A stretch of 64,000 nt of DNA from Nitrospiraceae bacterium (GTDB taxonomy: Bacteria; Nitrospirota; Nitrospiria; Nitrospirales; Nitrospiraceae). The notes under the pieces were generated by a model. The model saw nothing but the letters and a program-made list of their open reading frames with translations. It ran no database searches and was not told where the DNA came from. Positions 1 through 7,919 of this stretch are shown in pieces (within the stretch, counting starts at the first letter, position 1; every line of letters starts with the position of its first letter). The stretch spans positions 1 through 64,000 of the forward strand of contig DASPUC010000019.1 in assembly GCA_035623075.1 (NCBI GenBank), read 5' to 3'. The position numbers were made by a program, and so were the translations under genes.

Positions 1-133
1 GCGGTTTAGGAAACCGTGGCCCCGACCCTCCTCCAGCCTATTCCAACTCACTCAGGCCAACTCCAGCCAAGGTTTGCGCAAAATCCGAACTTTGGCTGGA
101 GTAGGCTGGAATGAGCTGGAGTGAGGTGGAGTT
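1..133. repeat. Left-edge tRNA-Arg-like arm and imperfect inverted repeat
   Basis: Read on the minus strand, bases 1-16 match the anticodon arm of a tRNA-Arg(CCT), with loop TTCCTAA, and would continue 3' beyond the window. The sequence on its 5' side (17 onward) is not tRNA. Bases 31-70 and 92-133 form an imperfect inverted repeat built on the word CTCCAGCC/GGCTGGAG. A truncated tRNA arm beside repeated short words is what an integrase attachment site often looks like. Only 16 bases support the tRNA reading, so it is tentative. Confidence 0.3.
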
Positions 134-203
134 GAGCACAATTTGAGCACAGTTCCGGGGCGAACGATTGGAGAGAGCCGTAGCGCCTGACAATAAGAAG
201 TGT

Positions 204-219
204 AAACCCCTTGGGGTTT
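204..219. terminator. Short perfect palindrome, possible terminator
   Basis: AAACCCC-TT-GGGGTTT is a perfect inverted repeat with a very short loop, followed by one more T on the plus strand. It lies downstream of the minus-strand gene that stops at 347 and could end its transcript. The poor U-tract and two-base loop make this weak. Apart from this hairpin and the left-edge repeat, I see nothing in bases 1-346. Confidence 0.3.
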
Positions 220-346
220 TCCGGTCTTAGGTTGGGCCTGTGCCTGCACCACCGCGACCGCCGATGCCACTGTCACGGTGCATGGCTGGGTCTTCATTGT
301 TGGCAACGCGACAGACAGAGGAGTGCTCTGTCGGGCGGTTCGCGCC

Positions 347-895
347 TCAATTCGTCTTGAAGCCGATGATTCGCGACACGTCGGTGAGGAGCCCGAACGC
401 CGTCGTCTTATCCATCCCGCCCGCGAGCACGTAGCCTTTGCCGCCGGTTTCAACTTCGAGGCCATGCGCCGTCAGAGACACGATCGCCCGATGGGCCATG
501 CCCGCCGCCTGGGCCGTCGGGACCTCGACGAGCACACCTCCGGGAAGGCCTACTTCCTCGTCGGTGATGCCATTCTTAATAATGAGTCGATGGATTTCGT
601 CTTTCCTGAACGTGCGGCCGTTGCTCTCGATCGTGTCCGCCGTCACGCGAAACGTGCTCGGCGCGCGGTGTGATGGCGGGCGCAGATCACGGTTCCACGC
701 CCACCAGGCGGCCCAGCCGCCGCCCCCCATGCCGATCAGGCCGAGAAGAGTATCGGATTTGACGAAACTCAGCCCCATCAGAAACATGATCGACCCGAGA
801 ATCACGATGAACCAGAATTTCTTCTGGGGAGCCGGAGTCACGTCAAAGACCGTGGCAGTTCCGTCCTGCCGCTTGCGATATTCTGAATCACTCAT
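347..895 (-). CDS. Membrane protein of unknown function, 182 aa
   Basis: The product has a charged N-terminus (about 25 residues), a hydrophobic hairpin at roughly residues 27-68 likely forming two membrane helices around a GMGGGG turn, and a soluble C-terminal domain of about 110 residues that looks like a small beta-rich, PH-like fold. No family was recognised by eye. A clear AGGAGGT Shine-Dalgarno sits just before the ATG at 895, which fixes the start. The downstream neighbour at 982 on the same strand is also a small envelope protein, so both could belong to one transcript. They lie in the segment that ends at the tRNA-Val scar near 4531. Confidence 0.7.
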   Translation of the reverse strand: MSDSEYRKRQDGTATVFDVTPAPQKKFWFIVILGSIMFLMGLSFVKSDTLLGLIGMGGGGWAAWWAWNRDLRPPSHRAPSTFRVTADTIESNGRTFRKDEIHRLIIKNGITDEEVGLPGGVLVEVPTAQAAGMAHRAIVSLTAHGLEVETGGKGYVLAGGMDKTTAFGLLTDVSRIIGFKTN

Positions 896-981
896 TGGCG
901 ACCTCCTTGTGAGCTACGACTGGCAACCCTGGACTTTGCGGTCAGGTACCGTGCGCACAATTTCGCTCCGCTTTGGACAGT

Positions 982-1392
982 TCAGCCACCCTTTTTCTTC
1001 AGCTCGCCATCGGGAGTGTCGAGCGTCCCATCGTCGTTAATGTCGATCGGGAAGTCATATTGGGACCCGTCGAGCCAGCGCAGGTAGATTTTTCCGCCGC
1101 CGGTCCAACATTCGGCCTCTTTCTCGCTAAACAATGCGGCCATTTTCCCGTCCTTCATCACGACGTCCGGCTCGCGCAGAGTTGCTTTGCCTGAGCGGAA
1201 CACAATCCTGGGCCCCGGCCCTCCCGCGGCAGATTCGTACCGCCCCTCGAACTTCCCGGCACAGCTAATCAGGCCCGGCTTCGGTGCCTGTCCTGCCCGC
1301 TGTGCAGACTGTTCGGCAGCCTTCGCAGCGTTGCCGGTCACCGTCGCAAACACGAGTACCCCACTGATCAAGGCACAGACGGTAAGCTTCAT
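982..1392 (-). CDS. Secreted protein of unknown function, 136 aa
   Basis: The ATG at 1392 is chosen because AAGGAGA lies six bases upstream and the product then begins with a signal peptide (MKLTVCALISGVLVF...) with probable cleavage after an AKA/AEQ stretch near residues 27-31. The mature part is about 105 residues with two cysteines, a short acidic motif (DINDDGTLDTPDGE) resembling a calcium-binding loop, and a lysine-rich end. An in-frame upstream extension to 1482 lacks a ribosome site and is rejected. I recognise no family. The D-N-D-D-G-T loop suggests metal binding but this is inference. Confidence 0.65.
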   Translation of the reverse strand: MKLTVCALISGVLVFATVTGNAAKAAEQSAQRAGQAPKPGLISCAGKFEGRYESAAGGPGPRIVFRSGKATLREPDVVMKDGKMAALFSEKEAECWTGGGKIYLRWLDGSQYDFPIDINDDGTLDTPDGELKKKGG

Positions 1393-1795
1393 GGTGTCTC
1401 CTTTTGGCAAGAACGAACGGGGAGGTGCTTTTTCTCTATCGTCAGCCGGGCCTGGCCATGAATGCGGCCCGTGCCGCATCACCCTGCTGATTGGATTGGG
1501 CCGAGGGCGGTATTGAATCGACTTCGCATAGTCACGTCAAGAGAAAAATCCGACGCGTTCAAAACTGATCGCGACGCTGCTATAAGCCCGCGTAGCGAGT
1601 ACCTTCATGTGGGTCATGTGCAGGGGACCGTGAACGGTCGCGGCAAGACGAGAGGGGGTGCCAAAAACCTTTGTGTCCCCTCTTGCTCAAGCTGGTGAAG
1701 TTGCAAGGGGTTGGATCGGTCTTTCAGGGAATTCACAAACAACTGTTTCTGGAAAATTGTTTTGTGAACCGTCATCTCTGGAATAGCATGATCCT
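1393..1795. other. Non-coding stretch, no feature recognised
   Basis: About 400 bases between a minus-strand secreted-protein gene and the 3' end of the DUF3443 gene. A weak GAGGGG...CCCCTC pairing around 1650-1683 could act as a hairpin, but no convincing gene, tRNA or promoter is visible. Confidence 0.4.
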
Positions 1796-2986
1796 CTAAT
1801 AGGCCCAGAATGGCCCAGTACCGAGCACGGATACTTTTCCACCAAGGCCGACATAGACCGTCCTGCCAAAAAAGAATGGCAGCCCCCAGTCAAACAACCC
1901 CGCAGAAAATGTTGGTCCGCCCACATTGCTAATGGCGGCATTTCCTGAAGAGAAGAGGGGTATGGGATTGGCGAGCTGAAAATTGACCAGGCTTGACGGA
2001 GACCCTGACAACTCCGTGTTGACCGCCGAGAAGGATAACGGAGAAGACGGGCAGTACAGAAAAGACAAATTTCCGGGACACAGCGGAATAGACAATGACG
2101 AGTCACTGAAAAAAAAGGCACTGGAGCCGGTATCGAATATTCCCGCTTCCTGCGTACTGACACCAGGGCTGGGGTTAAAGTGTGTCACGATTTGGCCCGA
2201 TAAGTTGGTCGGTAACACCGTGACCCCGGAAGGTTGGTTATTGGATCTTGTTCCTATGCCTAGAATCAGGGAACCGGTAAGGGAGGGCGATCCACTGGCG
2301 GGCACAGACGGCAGGGCGACTATGACCCCATTATTATCAACTGGCAGAAGTCCCACCGGATTCTGGACCTGTTGGGAGGCCGAGATTGCAGTAGCAACAC
2401 AAGGGAGTGGCGCACAGTTATAGTAAACCCCGCCGTCTAAAGGAAATACCCCAACGCCCAAGATGCCATTGAATCCGGCTTGTGCAGGACTAGAGTCGAC
2501 TGAGGCTACGCCGCAGACGTTCGAAGCAGGTTGGCCCGCGGGGGTGTATTGTCCCGCGAAGGTCGGATCGATCACTTGGATAGGGACCATCACAGCCGGT
2601 TCCCCTCCCAAAATGATGTCCGCTGATTGAACGCGCCCCCAATCGGCAGTGCCTCCAAAATACATGCATTCTCCGATGTTGCTGGATGGGAGTGTGATCC
2701 CTAAGACAGAGGTAAAAATCCGGAGTCCCGATGATCCGGTATCCACCAGAACGTCCGTAATGGTTTGACAGTTTGAGGTAGCGGGCTGGCAAATGGTGAC
2801 TTGGGTGCAGGGCTCATTGGCAAATATGCAGACCGCGGCAGAAGATGGATTTATTGTGATTGCGAGGACGTTGAGACCAGAAGGCCCGGAAGGAGTGGAA
2901 GGGCTAGAGCCTCCTGAATTGCCACAACCTAGCAGAAGCGTTACGGCAACGCCGAAAAGACCCGATACGCACGATCTCAGAATCAT
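1796..2986 (-). CDS. DUF3443 family secreted protein
   Basis: A 396-residue protein with a lipoprotein-type signal (hydrophobic run then LLGC at about residues 18-21), a serine/glycine/proline-rich linker, and a large domain starting near residue 38. The VDTGSSGLR motif near residue 80 and a second DTGSS near residue 280 resemble the paired Asp-Thr-Gly motifs of pepsin-like aspartic proteases, which is typical of the DUF3443 family. Proteolytic activity has not been shown to my knowledge. The start overlaps the stop of the upstream DUF2844 gene (ATGA), so the two are translationally coupled. DUF2844 and DUF3443 genes commonly occur together. Confidence 0.8.
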   Translation of the reverse strand: MILRSCVSGLFGVAVTLLLGCGNSGGSSPSTPSGPSGLNVLAITINPSSAAVCIFANEPCTQVTICQPATSNCQTITDVLVDTGSSGLRIFTSVLGITLPSSNIGECMYFGGTADWGRVQSADIILGGEPAVMVPIQVIDPTFAGQYTPAGQPASNVCGVASVDSSPAQAGFNGILGVGVFPLDGGVYYNCAPLPCVATAISASQQVQNPVGLLPVDNNGVIVALPSVPASGSPSLTGSLILGIGTRSNNQPSGVTVLPTNLSGQIVTHFNPSPGVSTQEAGIFDTGSSAFFFSDSSLSIPLCPGNLSFLYCPSSPLSFSAVNTELSGSPSSLVNFQLANPIPLFSSGNAAISNVGGPTFSAGLFDWGLPFFFGRTVYVGLGGKVSVLGTGPFWAY

Positions 2987-3450
2987 TGGATCATCTCTCT
3001 TGTCACTCCCGAAGGGAGGAGTGATGGAATATAGGCTCTTCCGCGTATATCTCCTGGATGACCGCCCGTTTCTACCACGACACGGGACCCCTGGATGCGG
3101 GTCATCCCACGCCTCCCAGGCCCGTTCGATGCGGCCGCAGTAGCTGCCTCCTGGTATTCCTGAAAATAAGAACCCAAGAGTGAAACCAAGTGTGGAGGTC
3201 TTCTTCCTCTCCAGGCCACGGCAAAGACCGTATCCCCAAACACATATTCCCGAAGCACGAGCTCCAATGTAGTAATTTCCTGAATGATATATCCCTGTTC
3301 CGTGATCACCCTGATTTGTCCGGTAAGTGCCACGCGGTCTGTTTCCACGGAACTCGCCGGTTCCCCCAAGACGGCCCAGGTTCTAGGGAGATTGATGATC
3401 AAGATCAGACTGATCGCTACTGCCATCTCAAGAACAAGCCTATGTTTCAT
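2983..3450 (-). CDS. DUF2844 family secreted protein
   Basis: A 155-residue protein with an N-terminal signal peptide (MKHRLVLEMAVAISLILII) and a compact domain containing the sequence LREYVFGDTVFAVAWRGRRP, followed by a GSYFQEYQ segment. This pattern is that of DUF2844, a family of unknown function found beside DUF3443. The ATG at 3450 has an AGAGG upstream. An in-frame start at 3480 would add an implausible cysteine-rich leader. It is followed by the DUF3443 gene with a four-base overlap, so the pair is one operon of likely exported proteins. Confidence 0.72.
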   Translation of the reverse strand: MKHRLVLEMAVAISLILIINLPRTWAVLGEPASSVETDRVALTGQIRVITEQGYIIQEITTLELVLREYVFGDTVFAVAWRGRRPPHLVSLLGSYFQEYQEAATAAASNGPGRRGMTRIQGSRVVVETGGHPGDIRGRAYIPSLLPSGVTREMIQ

Positions 3451-3520
3451 CACATGCCTCTGGCAGCAAAGACCTGGCACTCGAGATCTGGTTCCATTCC
3501 CGTTTCTATATGAGTTTGAT

Positions 3521-4054
3521 TCACTCCGGGGACTTAATGATCGCCTGGCTTGCCATCACACTGTTCGGGACAACGATTTCGTGGTTCTCCGGAGTCCTAA
3601 TAATGGTATAGCCCAGGGTGAGGTCTGCTATCGTGCCAGTTTGAACGCCAGACGGAACCGTCAATTGCACCGAGTCCCCGATCTGGAACGGCCGATACAA
3701 CAGCAGAGAGAATCCGGCGATCAGATTGCCGAGCGTACTCTGGGCAGCTAAGCCAATAAGAACAGAGGCCACACTGGCACCCGTGAGCAGCGCAGTCCCA
3801 AGGGAGCGGAGTTCGGGGATCAGGTGGGCATACAGAATCAAGGCGAGTACCCAAACGAGAACGTCCCCCATGCGACGCAGGAAGTTCGCCGTCGTGTGGT
3901 CCAGCACCCCACCTTCGAGCCGCTCCAGAGTTACGCGCAGCGAGCGCATGCTCAACCACGCCACCAGAAGGAACACCAGAGCGTAGAAGATTACTCCGAA
4001 CAGTGTGCCAGGGTTGACAAATTCCCCGCTGAGAATCCGTTCCAATGGCGTCAT
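3521..4054 (-). CDS. Short MscS-family mechanosensitive channel
   Basis: A 177-residue protein with two N-terminal membrane helices (about residues 17-35 and 60-85), a pore-type helix rich in Gly/Ala (ALLTGASVASVLIGLAAQS, about 90-110), then the conserved F-QIGDSV beta-domain start. This matches the core of the MscS small-conductance channel, which opens under membrane tension. It ends soon after the beta domain and so lacks the large alpha-beta vestibule of E. coli MscS (286 aa). GGGAGG precedes the ATG at 4054. The second MscS gene at 11987 is complete by comparison. Confidence 0.8.
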   Translation of the reverse strand: MTPLERILSGEFVNPGTLFGVIFYALVFLLVAWLSMRSLRVTLERLEGGVLDHTTANFLRRMGDVLVWVLALILYAHLIPELRSLGTALLTGASVASVLIGLAAQSTLGNLIAGFSLLLYRPFQIGDSVQLTVPSGVQTGTIADLTLGYTIIRTPENHEIVVPNSVMASQAIIKSPE

Positions 4055-4484
4055 ATTTGCCTCCCGAGTAAATTTCAACTACAGAAATTATTTGTTTTTG
4101 AACCGGCATTAGGATAGGTCGAATTCTTCGGGAAATCGACCAGATTTTATTGCGATTTTCGATAAGGTTTTTGGCTCAGATCAATCGGGACTAATCAAAG
4201 CCTTATTTTTACGGCGGTTACTTTTCAGAATAGGATTTTTTACTCAAAATTTATGACTGAGAGGCCGAATCGGAGCCGAATACCTCAAGCGACGAAGGAA
4301 CGGATAGAGGCTTAGCCGAACTACGTATTTTCTCTGTGGCCATTTTTGTGCCAGAACAAAATCGGGAACCAAGGGAAGGGACAGAAAACAATAGAAGAAA
4401 TAGAACCCCCGAACCTCGCGGGATCTCGGATATAAACGGGGAAACCGTTGCAACAGCGAGCAACCTCAAAAATCTGTCTGTTTA
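4055..4484. other. AT-richer intergenic stretch, no gene seen
   Basis: Between the MscS gene and the tRNA-Val scar. Bases 4080-4260 are distinctly AT-richer than their surroundings, with several TTTTT/AAAAT runs, which fits the tip of an integrated element. No integrase, tRNA or convincing gene is visible; open frames here are short and unlike known proteins. Confidence 0.4.
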
Positions 4485-4531
4485 CCTTCACACGGAAGAG
4501 GCCACAGGTTCGATACCTGTATCGCCCACCA
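4485..4531 (+). tRNA. 3' fragment of tRNA-Val(CAC): attachment-site scar
   Basis: From the anticodon loop onward the sequence is a good tRNA-Val: loop TTCACAC (anticodon CAC at 4489-4491), GGAAG, T stem ACAGG / loop TTCGATA / CCTGT, acceptor strand ATCGCCC, then ACCA ending at 4531. The matching 5' acceptor GGGCGAT and the D arm are missing upstream, and the 5' anticodon strand pairs poorly (TTACC with GGAAG). It is therefore a fragment, not a working gene. Integrative elements that use tRNA genes leave exactly this: a copied 3' half at the distal end. By that rule the element lies to the left. Confidence 0.7.
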
Positions 4532-4710
4532 CTTCGCTAGGACTTACCGCAGGTTCTCTCTCCTAAATGCGCCAAGTTTCTGGTTTTTTGGGGGAGCGGT
4601 TGAAACCGCCTGTTTTCTAGACAGAATTCGGATCGTCGGCTACACTTCAATTTGTCAATTCAGTAGCAACCGGAGCGGTCGAACAGACGTAGACTAAAGT
4701 GAGGTTAGCC

Positions 4711-5055
4711 ATGCGGACAACAGCTCTTGCCGTTGGTGTGTTGCTTCTGGTCATTGTTACCGGCTGTGCGAGTAATCGCCAAGAACAGACCGCGGTAGAT
4801 CTAGGAGACGGAGATTATCGGGCACCAGCCAGCATTTATAGTGTTATGGACAGCACCGCGTTGGTGTATACCAACCCGATCGCTGGCTCCCCGATCAACG
4901 ATAACGTCTGGCGCTGGACCGCATTCATCTTGCACCCTGTCGGAATGGCGTTGGATTACGGCTTTAATCGGCCATTCTACAAGCTCACCAGCTCGATGCC
5001 TTATCTCTTCGGCTATACCAGTGAGGACGCGGTGCTGGACAGCCAGCGCCAATAA
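4711..5055 (+). CDS. Small lipoprotein of unknown function, 114 aa
   Basis: The product starts with a lipoprotein signal: MRTTALAVGVLLLVIVTGC, lipobox V-T-G-C, so it is predicted to be lipid-anchored in the envelope. The mature part is about 95 residues with the segment VWRWTAFILHPVGMALDYGFNRP, which may be a short amphipathic or membrane-touching helix. GAGGT lies eight bases before the ATG at 4711; a GTG twelve bases upstream is less likely. It is followed 28 bases downstream by a strong hairpin terminator, so it is probably a single-gene unit. No named family recognised. Confidence 0.7.
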   Translation: MRTTALAVGVLLLVIVTGCASNRQEQTAVDLGDGDYRAPASIYSVMDSTALVYTNPIAGSPINDNVWRWTAFILHPVGMALDYGFNRPFYKLTSSMPYLFGYTSEDAVLDSQRQ

Positions 5056-5082
5056 CCTTCCTCCCTTCCTGAGAAATTGACA

Positions 5083-5120
5083 ACAACGCCCGCTCAACAT
5101 CTGAGCGGGCGTTGTCGTTT
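5083..5120 (+). terminator. Rho-independent terminator
   Basis: A perfect 14-bp stem (ACAACGCCCGCTCA with its complement), loop ACATC, followed by CGTTTGTCCT. It ends the transcript of the lipoprotein gene stopping at 5055, and it argues that the next gene starts after it. Confidence 0.85.
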
Positions 5121-5163
5121 GTCCTCTTGGCAAACCAGTTCTTATTTCGTGTATGCTCCCTTA

Positions 5164-6342
5164 GTGAGGTCGAGTAGCCAATCCGCAGAACTACGTCTGC
5201 CTTTCCTGCACCATCTCGCGCTAATTTCTTGGGTAGGATTCTCCCTTCTGCTCCCAGGTTGTGAGACCTCTGTTCCGCGGCCCCCACTGCCACCGTCCGA
5301 AAGCGATTTGATCCTGTTGAAGTCGACTGCATTATGCAATCGAAAGGCCGATTTTAGTAAAAACCACCCCCTTGCATCCCTCAAGCAAAAGACGTGGGGG
5401 ACTGGACAGGAATTGATCCTGTTGTCCGATCGGAGCCCATCGCACGCCGACGAGTCATTTTTTTTCGATGAAGATGGGCTCTTGGTTGGTGCGCTGTTCA
5501 CCTTCTCCTCCGGCCTGGATCTTTCACCCTATCCGGTGCTACGAGATACGCTTGCCAGGTTAAAGCCTGTTCTGGAGTTCTACGTCAACGTCGCGAATCT
5601 CTCATCAAAGGACAGCATGAACTCTAGTACCCTCTACGAAACCGGGGATGAAAAATCGACGACTCAGTATCTGGTACTCGCTGCGGGAGAGCATCCGACG
5701 TTACTCCAGGCTTCCATCACAATCGATCCCTACGCGCGTCTCTTCTCCCCTTACCGGCGGGAATTTCTTGAGCGGTTGCGAAATCCGACTGGTACCAAGC
5801 CCGGACTAAAGCTTGAGAGTCAAGGTGCCGACGATAAGGAACCGTTCCCGTCACTCCAGCAATTTGCTCGCGGTGAGACGGCACAGCTGTCCTACTGCGG
5901 CAGTCAAAACTACGACATTGCCGCGGATGCATATCAAAAGGCGATCGCGAGCGGTTTCTCCAACAAAGTGTGGCTGGCCGAAGCACATCACAAGCTCGGC
6001 CTTGCCTGGGAAGGGAAAGGTCAGTATGAAAAGGCCAAAGCGGAGATGCTGCAGTCGCTTACGATCAGGCCCAACACTCCCGAAATCTTAAACAACCTTG
6101 GGACTGTGTACGTCAAGTTGGGAGACAAGGCGAACGCGCTGGCCTCTTTCGAAAAAGCTGTCACTCTTCGTCCGAACTACGCCATTGCACGCTATCACCT
6201 CGCGGAAGCCTATGAACCGACTGACTCCAAACGCTCGATTTCGGAGTACGAAACCTATCTCGCCCTCGTCGAAGGGATCCCCGACGAAGCCGACCGAATC
6301 GCGCTCGTGCAACAACGGGTCAAGGCCTTGAAAAAGCCCTGA
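5164..6342 (+). CDS. TPR-repeat lipoprotein
   Basis: About 392 residues from the GTG at 5164. The first 35 residues hold a hydrophobic stretch ending in the lipobox L-P-G-C, predicting a lipid-anchored envelope protein. The middle (about 60-250) is of unknown fold. Residues from about 270 to the end contain at least three tetratricopeptide repeats, with the classic pattern LNNLGTVYVKLGDKANALAS and FEKAVTLRPNYAIARYHLAE. TPR units bind other proteins. The exact start is uncertain: no good ribosome site is visible, and GTG codons at 5149 and 5164 both follow the terminator of the preceding gene. Confidence 0.75.
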   Translation: MRSSSQSAELRLPFLHHLALISWVGFSLLLPGCETSVPRPPLPPSESDLILLKSTALCNRKADFSKNHPLASLKQKTWGTGQELILLSDRSPSHADESFFFDEDGLLVGALFTFSSGLDLSPYPVLRDTLARLKPVLEFYVNVANLSSKDSMNSSTLYETGDEKSTTQYLVLAAGEHPTLLQASITIDPYARLFSPYRREFLERLRNPTGTKPGLKLESQGADDKEPFPSLQQFARGETAQLSYCGSQNYDIAADAYQKAIASGFSNKVWLAEAHHKLGLAWEGKGQYEKAKAEMLQSLTIRPNTPEILNNLGTVYVKLGDKANALASFEKAVTLRPNYAIARYHLAEAYEPTDSKRSISEYETYLALVEGIPDEADRIALVQQRVKALKKP

Positions 6343-6429
6343 GTCGGCGCCCGACAACCCTGGTGTTCTGATTGACCGAAAGAATAGGGCCAGATCGTAA
6401 CGGTAGAATCTACCAGTTTCGAGACGGCA

Positions 6430-6873
6430 CTACCGGCGGGTCTTCTCTTCCTGCTCTTGGAGCGTCTTGCAGGCGATACAGAGCGTCGTGACCGGCCGAG
6501 CCTTGAGCCGTTCGTAAGGAATGTCCTCTTCGCATCGTTCACAGATCCCGTAGGTCTGCTTGTCCATACGATCGAGTGCTTCATCGATCTTCTTGAGCAG
6601 TTTCTGTTCGCGTTCCTTAATTCGCATGGAGAAATTCTGATCCGCCTCCGCTGTCGCTTGATCGCTGACATCCGCGAACGTTTCTTGACTCTTCCGAGTG
6701 GTACGCCCCTCTCCAGCCTCCGCTAAAATCGCAGCACGCTGGCGCTCAAGGTCTCGACGGATGCCGGTATATTTCCCACGCGCTGCTGAAGCGGGTTGTT
6801 TTCGCTTGATTGTGACAGCGTTAGTTAAAGATTTCGGAGAAACGGTTCGTTTGGAAGCAGTCCGTGCTTTCAT
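6430..6873 (-). CDS. DksA/TraR-type zinc-finger protein
   Basis: A 147-residue protein with a basic, lysine-rich N-terminus (about 35 residues), a predicted coiled coil (about 38-105), and a C-terminal C4 zinc finger CERCEEDIPYERLKARP...CIAC. This is the DksA/TraR fold, whose members bind in the RNA polymerase secondary channel and modulate promoters with ppGpp. The acidic coiled-coil tip of E. coli DksA (DxxDxA) appears here as the segment TFADVSDQATAEAD, so activity is plausible. Start ATG 6873 (a GTG lies one codon earlier) with AGGA upstream. It converges with the TPR gene and precedes recR on the same strand. Confidence 0.85.
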   Translation of the reverse strand: MKARTASKRTVSPKSLTNAVTIKRKQPASAARGKYTGIRRDLERQRAAILAEAGEGRTTRKSQETFADVSDQATAEADQNFSMRIKEREQKLLKKIDEALDRMDKQTYGICERCEEDIPYERLKARPVTTLCIACKTLQEQEEKTRR

Positions 6874-6979
6874 CACTAAATCCTGCAGATGCTGGCTTCA
6901 GGCTTAACAGCGTCAAACTATAGCAGGGGGTTGAAGAGAGGGTCAATGGGACGACCAGGACAACAGCCTGCCTGGTTCG

Positions 6980-7582
6980 TCAAAGGTCCCGGCGGCCTTC
7001 GATCGACTTGAGCAAAGTCACTTCGTCGGCATATTCGATATCCATCCCGACGGGAATCCCGTAGGCGATTCGGGAGACTCGCGTGCCAAACGGTCTCAAC
7101 TGGTTCGTCAAATAGATGGCTGTGGCTTCGCCCTCGATTGTAGGGTTGGTCGCGAAAATAACTTCTTCGATCCCCCCGAGCTTCACACGATCGATGAGTT
7201 CTTCCGCACGAATATCAGACGGTCCGACCCCCTCCAACGGTGAGAGGGCGCCCAATAAGACATGGTACAGGCCGCGATAACCGCCGGCGCGCTCAATGGC
7301 ATAGAGCGTGCTGGGTTCTTCCACCACCATGATTCTGGTACGGTCTCGCTTCGGGTCCAGGCAAAGCTCGCACAACTCGCCCTCCGCGATATTTCGACAT
7401 TGCCGACAGAACGTGAGGCCGTCTTTCACGGCACGAATGGCCTCAGCGAGCCGCAGCGCATCCTCACGATCAACCTTTAACACATGGAACGCTAACCGCT
7501 GCGCTGTCTTCTGTCCGATGCCCGGCAAACGGACCAACTCTCGAACTAGTCGAGCCAGCAATCCCTGTTGATCAACCGCCAT
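6980..7582 (-). CDS. recR: Recombination protein RecR
   Basis: A 200-residue protein of normal RecR length. It shows a helix-hairpin-helix region (LVRLPGIGQKTAQRLA, about 16-31), a C4 zinc finger with Cys 59, 62, 71 and 74, and a Toprim domain beginning RIMVVEEPSTLYAIE with the conserved acidic residues. RecR works with RecO/RecF to load RecA on gapped DNA. The gene follows ybaB by 13 bases and closes the dnaX-ybaB-recR unit, an arrangement conserved across many bacteria that supports all three calls. Confidence 0.96.
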   Translation of the reverse strand: MAVDQQGLLARLVRELVRLPGIGQKTAQRLAFHVLKVDREDALRLAEAIRAVKDGLTFCRQCRNIAEGELCELCLDPKRDRTRIMVVEEPSTLYAIERAGGYRGLYHVLLGALSPLEGVGPSDIRAEELIDRVKLGGIEEVIFATNPTIEGEATAIYLTNQLRPFGTRVSRIAYGIPVGMDIEYADEVTLLKSIEGRRDL

Positions 7583-7595
7583 AAAAGCCAGTCCG

Positions 7596-7919
7596 CTAGA
7601 AGAGCCCCGGGATATTGAGCCCGCCAGTCAAGGACTTCATTTCGTTCGCCATCATTTCCCGGGCTTTCCGTAGCGCGTCATTCGTCGCGGCCAACATGAG
7701 GTCCTGCACCATGTCGGCGTCTCCACTTTTAACGACTTCGGGATCAATGACGATCTTGACAAGTTCCATCGCGCCATTCGCCGTGACGGTCACACTGCCT
7801 CCCCCCGCCGTCCCCGTCACGGTCTTGGATGCGGCTTGTTCCTGTACTTTCGCCATCTGAGCCTGCATGGCCTGCGCCTGTTTGAGCAAACCCGCCATGT
7901 TGCCCAACGGATTTTTCAT
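7596..7919 (-). CDS. ybaB: YbaB/EbfC family nucleoid-associated protein
   Basis: A 107-residue protein starting NPLGNMAGLLKQAQAMQAQM, a Gln/Met-rich helix typical of YbaB/EbfC, followed by a small beta sheet (VTVTANGAMELVKIVIDPE) and a closing helix. Family members are dimeric, tweezer-shaped DNA-binding proteins. Its ATG overlaps the dnaX stop by four bases (ATGA), indicating translational coupling, and recR follows closely. Confidence 0.92.
   Translation of the reverse strand: MKNPLGNMAGLLKQAQAMQAQMAKVQEQAASKTVTGTAGGGSVTVTANGAMELVKIVIDPEVVKSGDADMVQDLMLAATNDALRKAREMMANEMKSLTGGLNIPGLF

Noticed and set aside
1-40. A complete tRNA at the left edge
   Set aside because: Only an anticodon arm fits. 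No acceptor, D arm or T arm can be built inside the window.
4244-4566. Short open frames around the tRNA-Val fragment
   Set aside because: They overlap on both strands, have no ribosome sites and one runs through the tRNA fragment.
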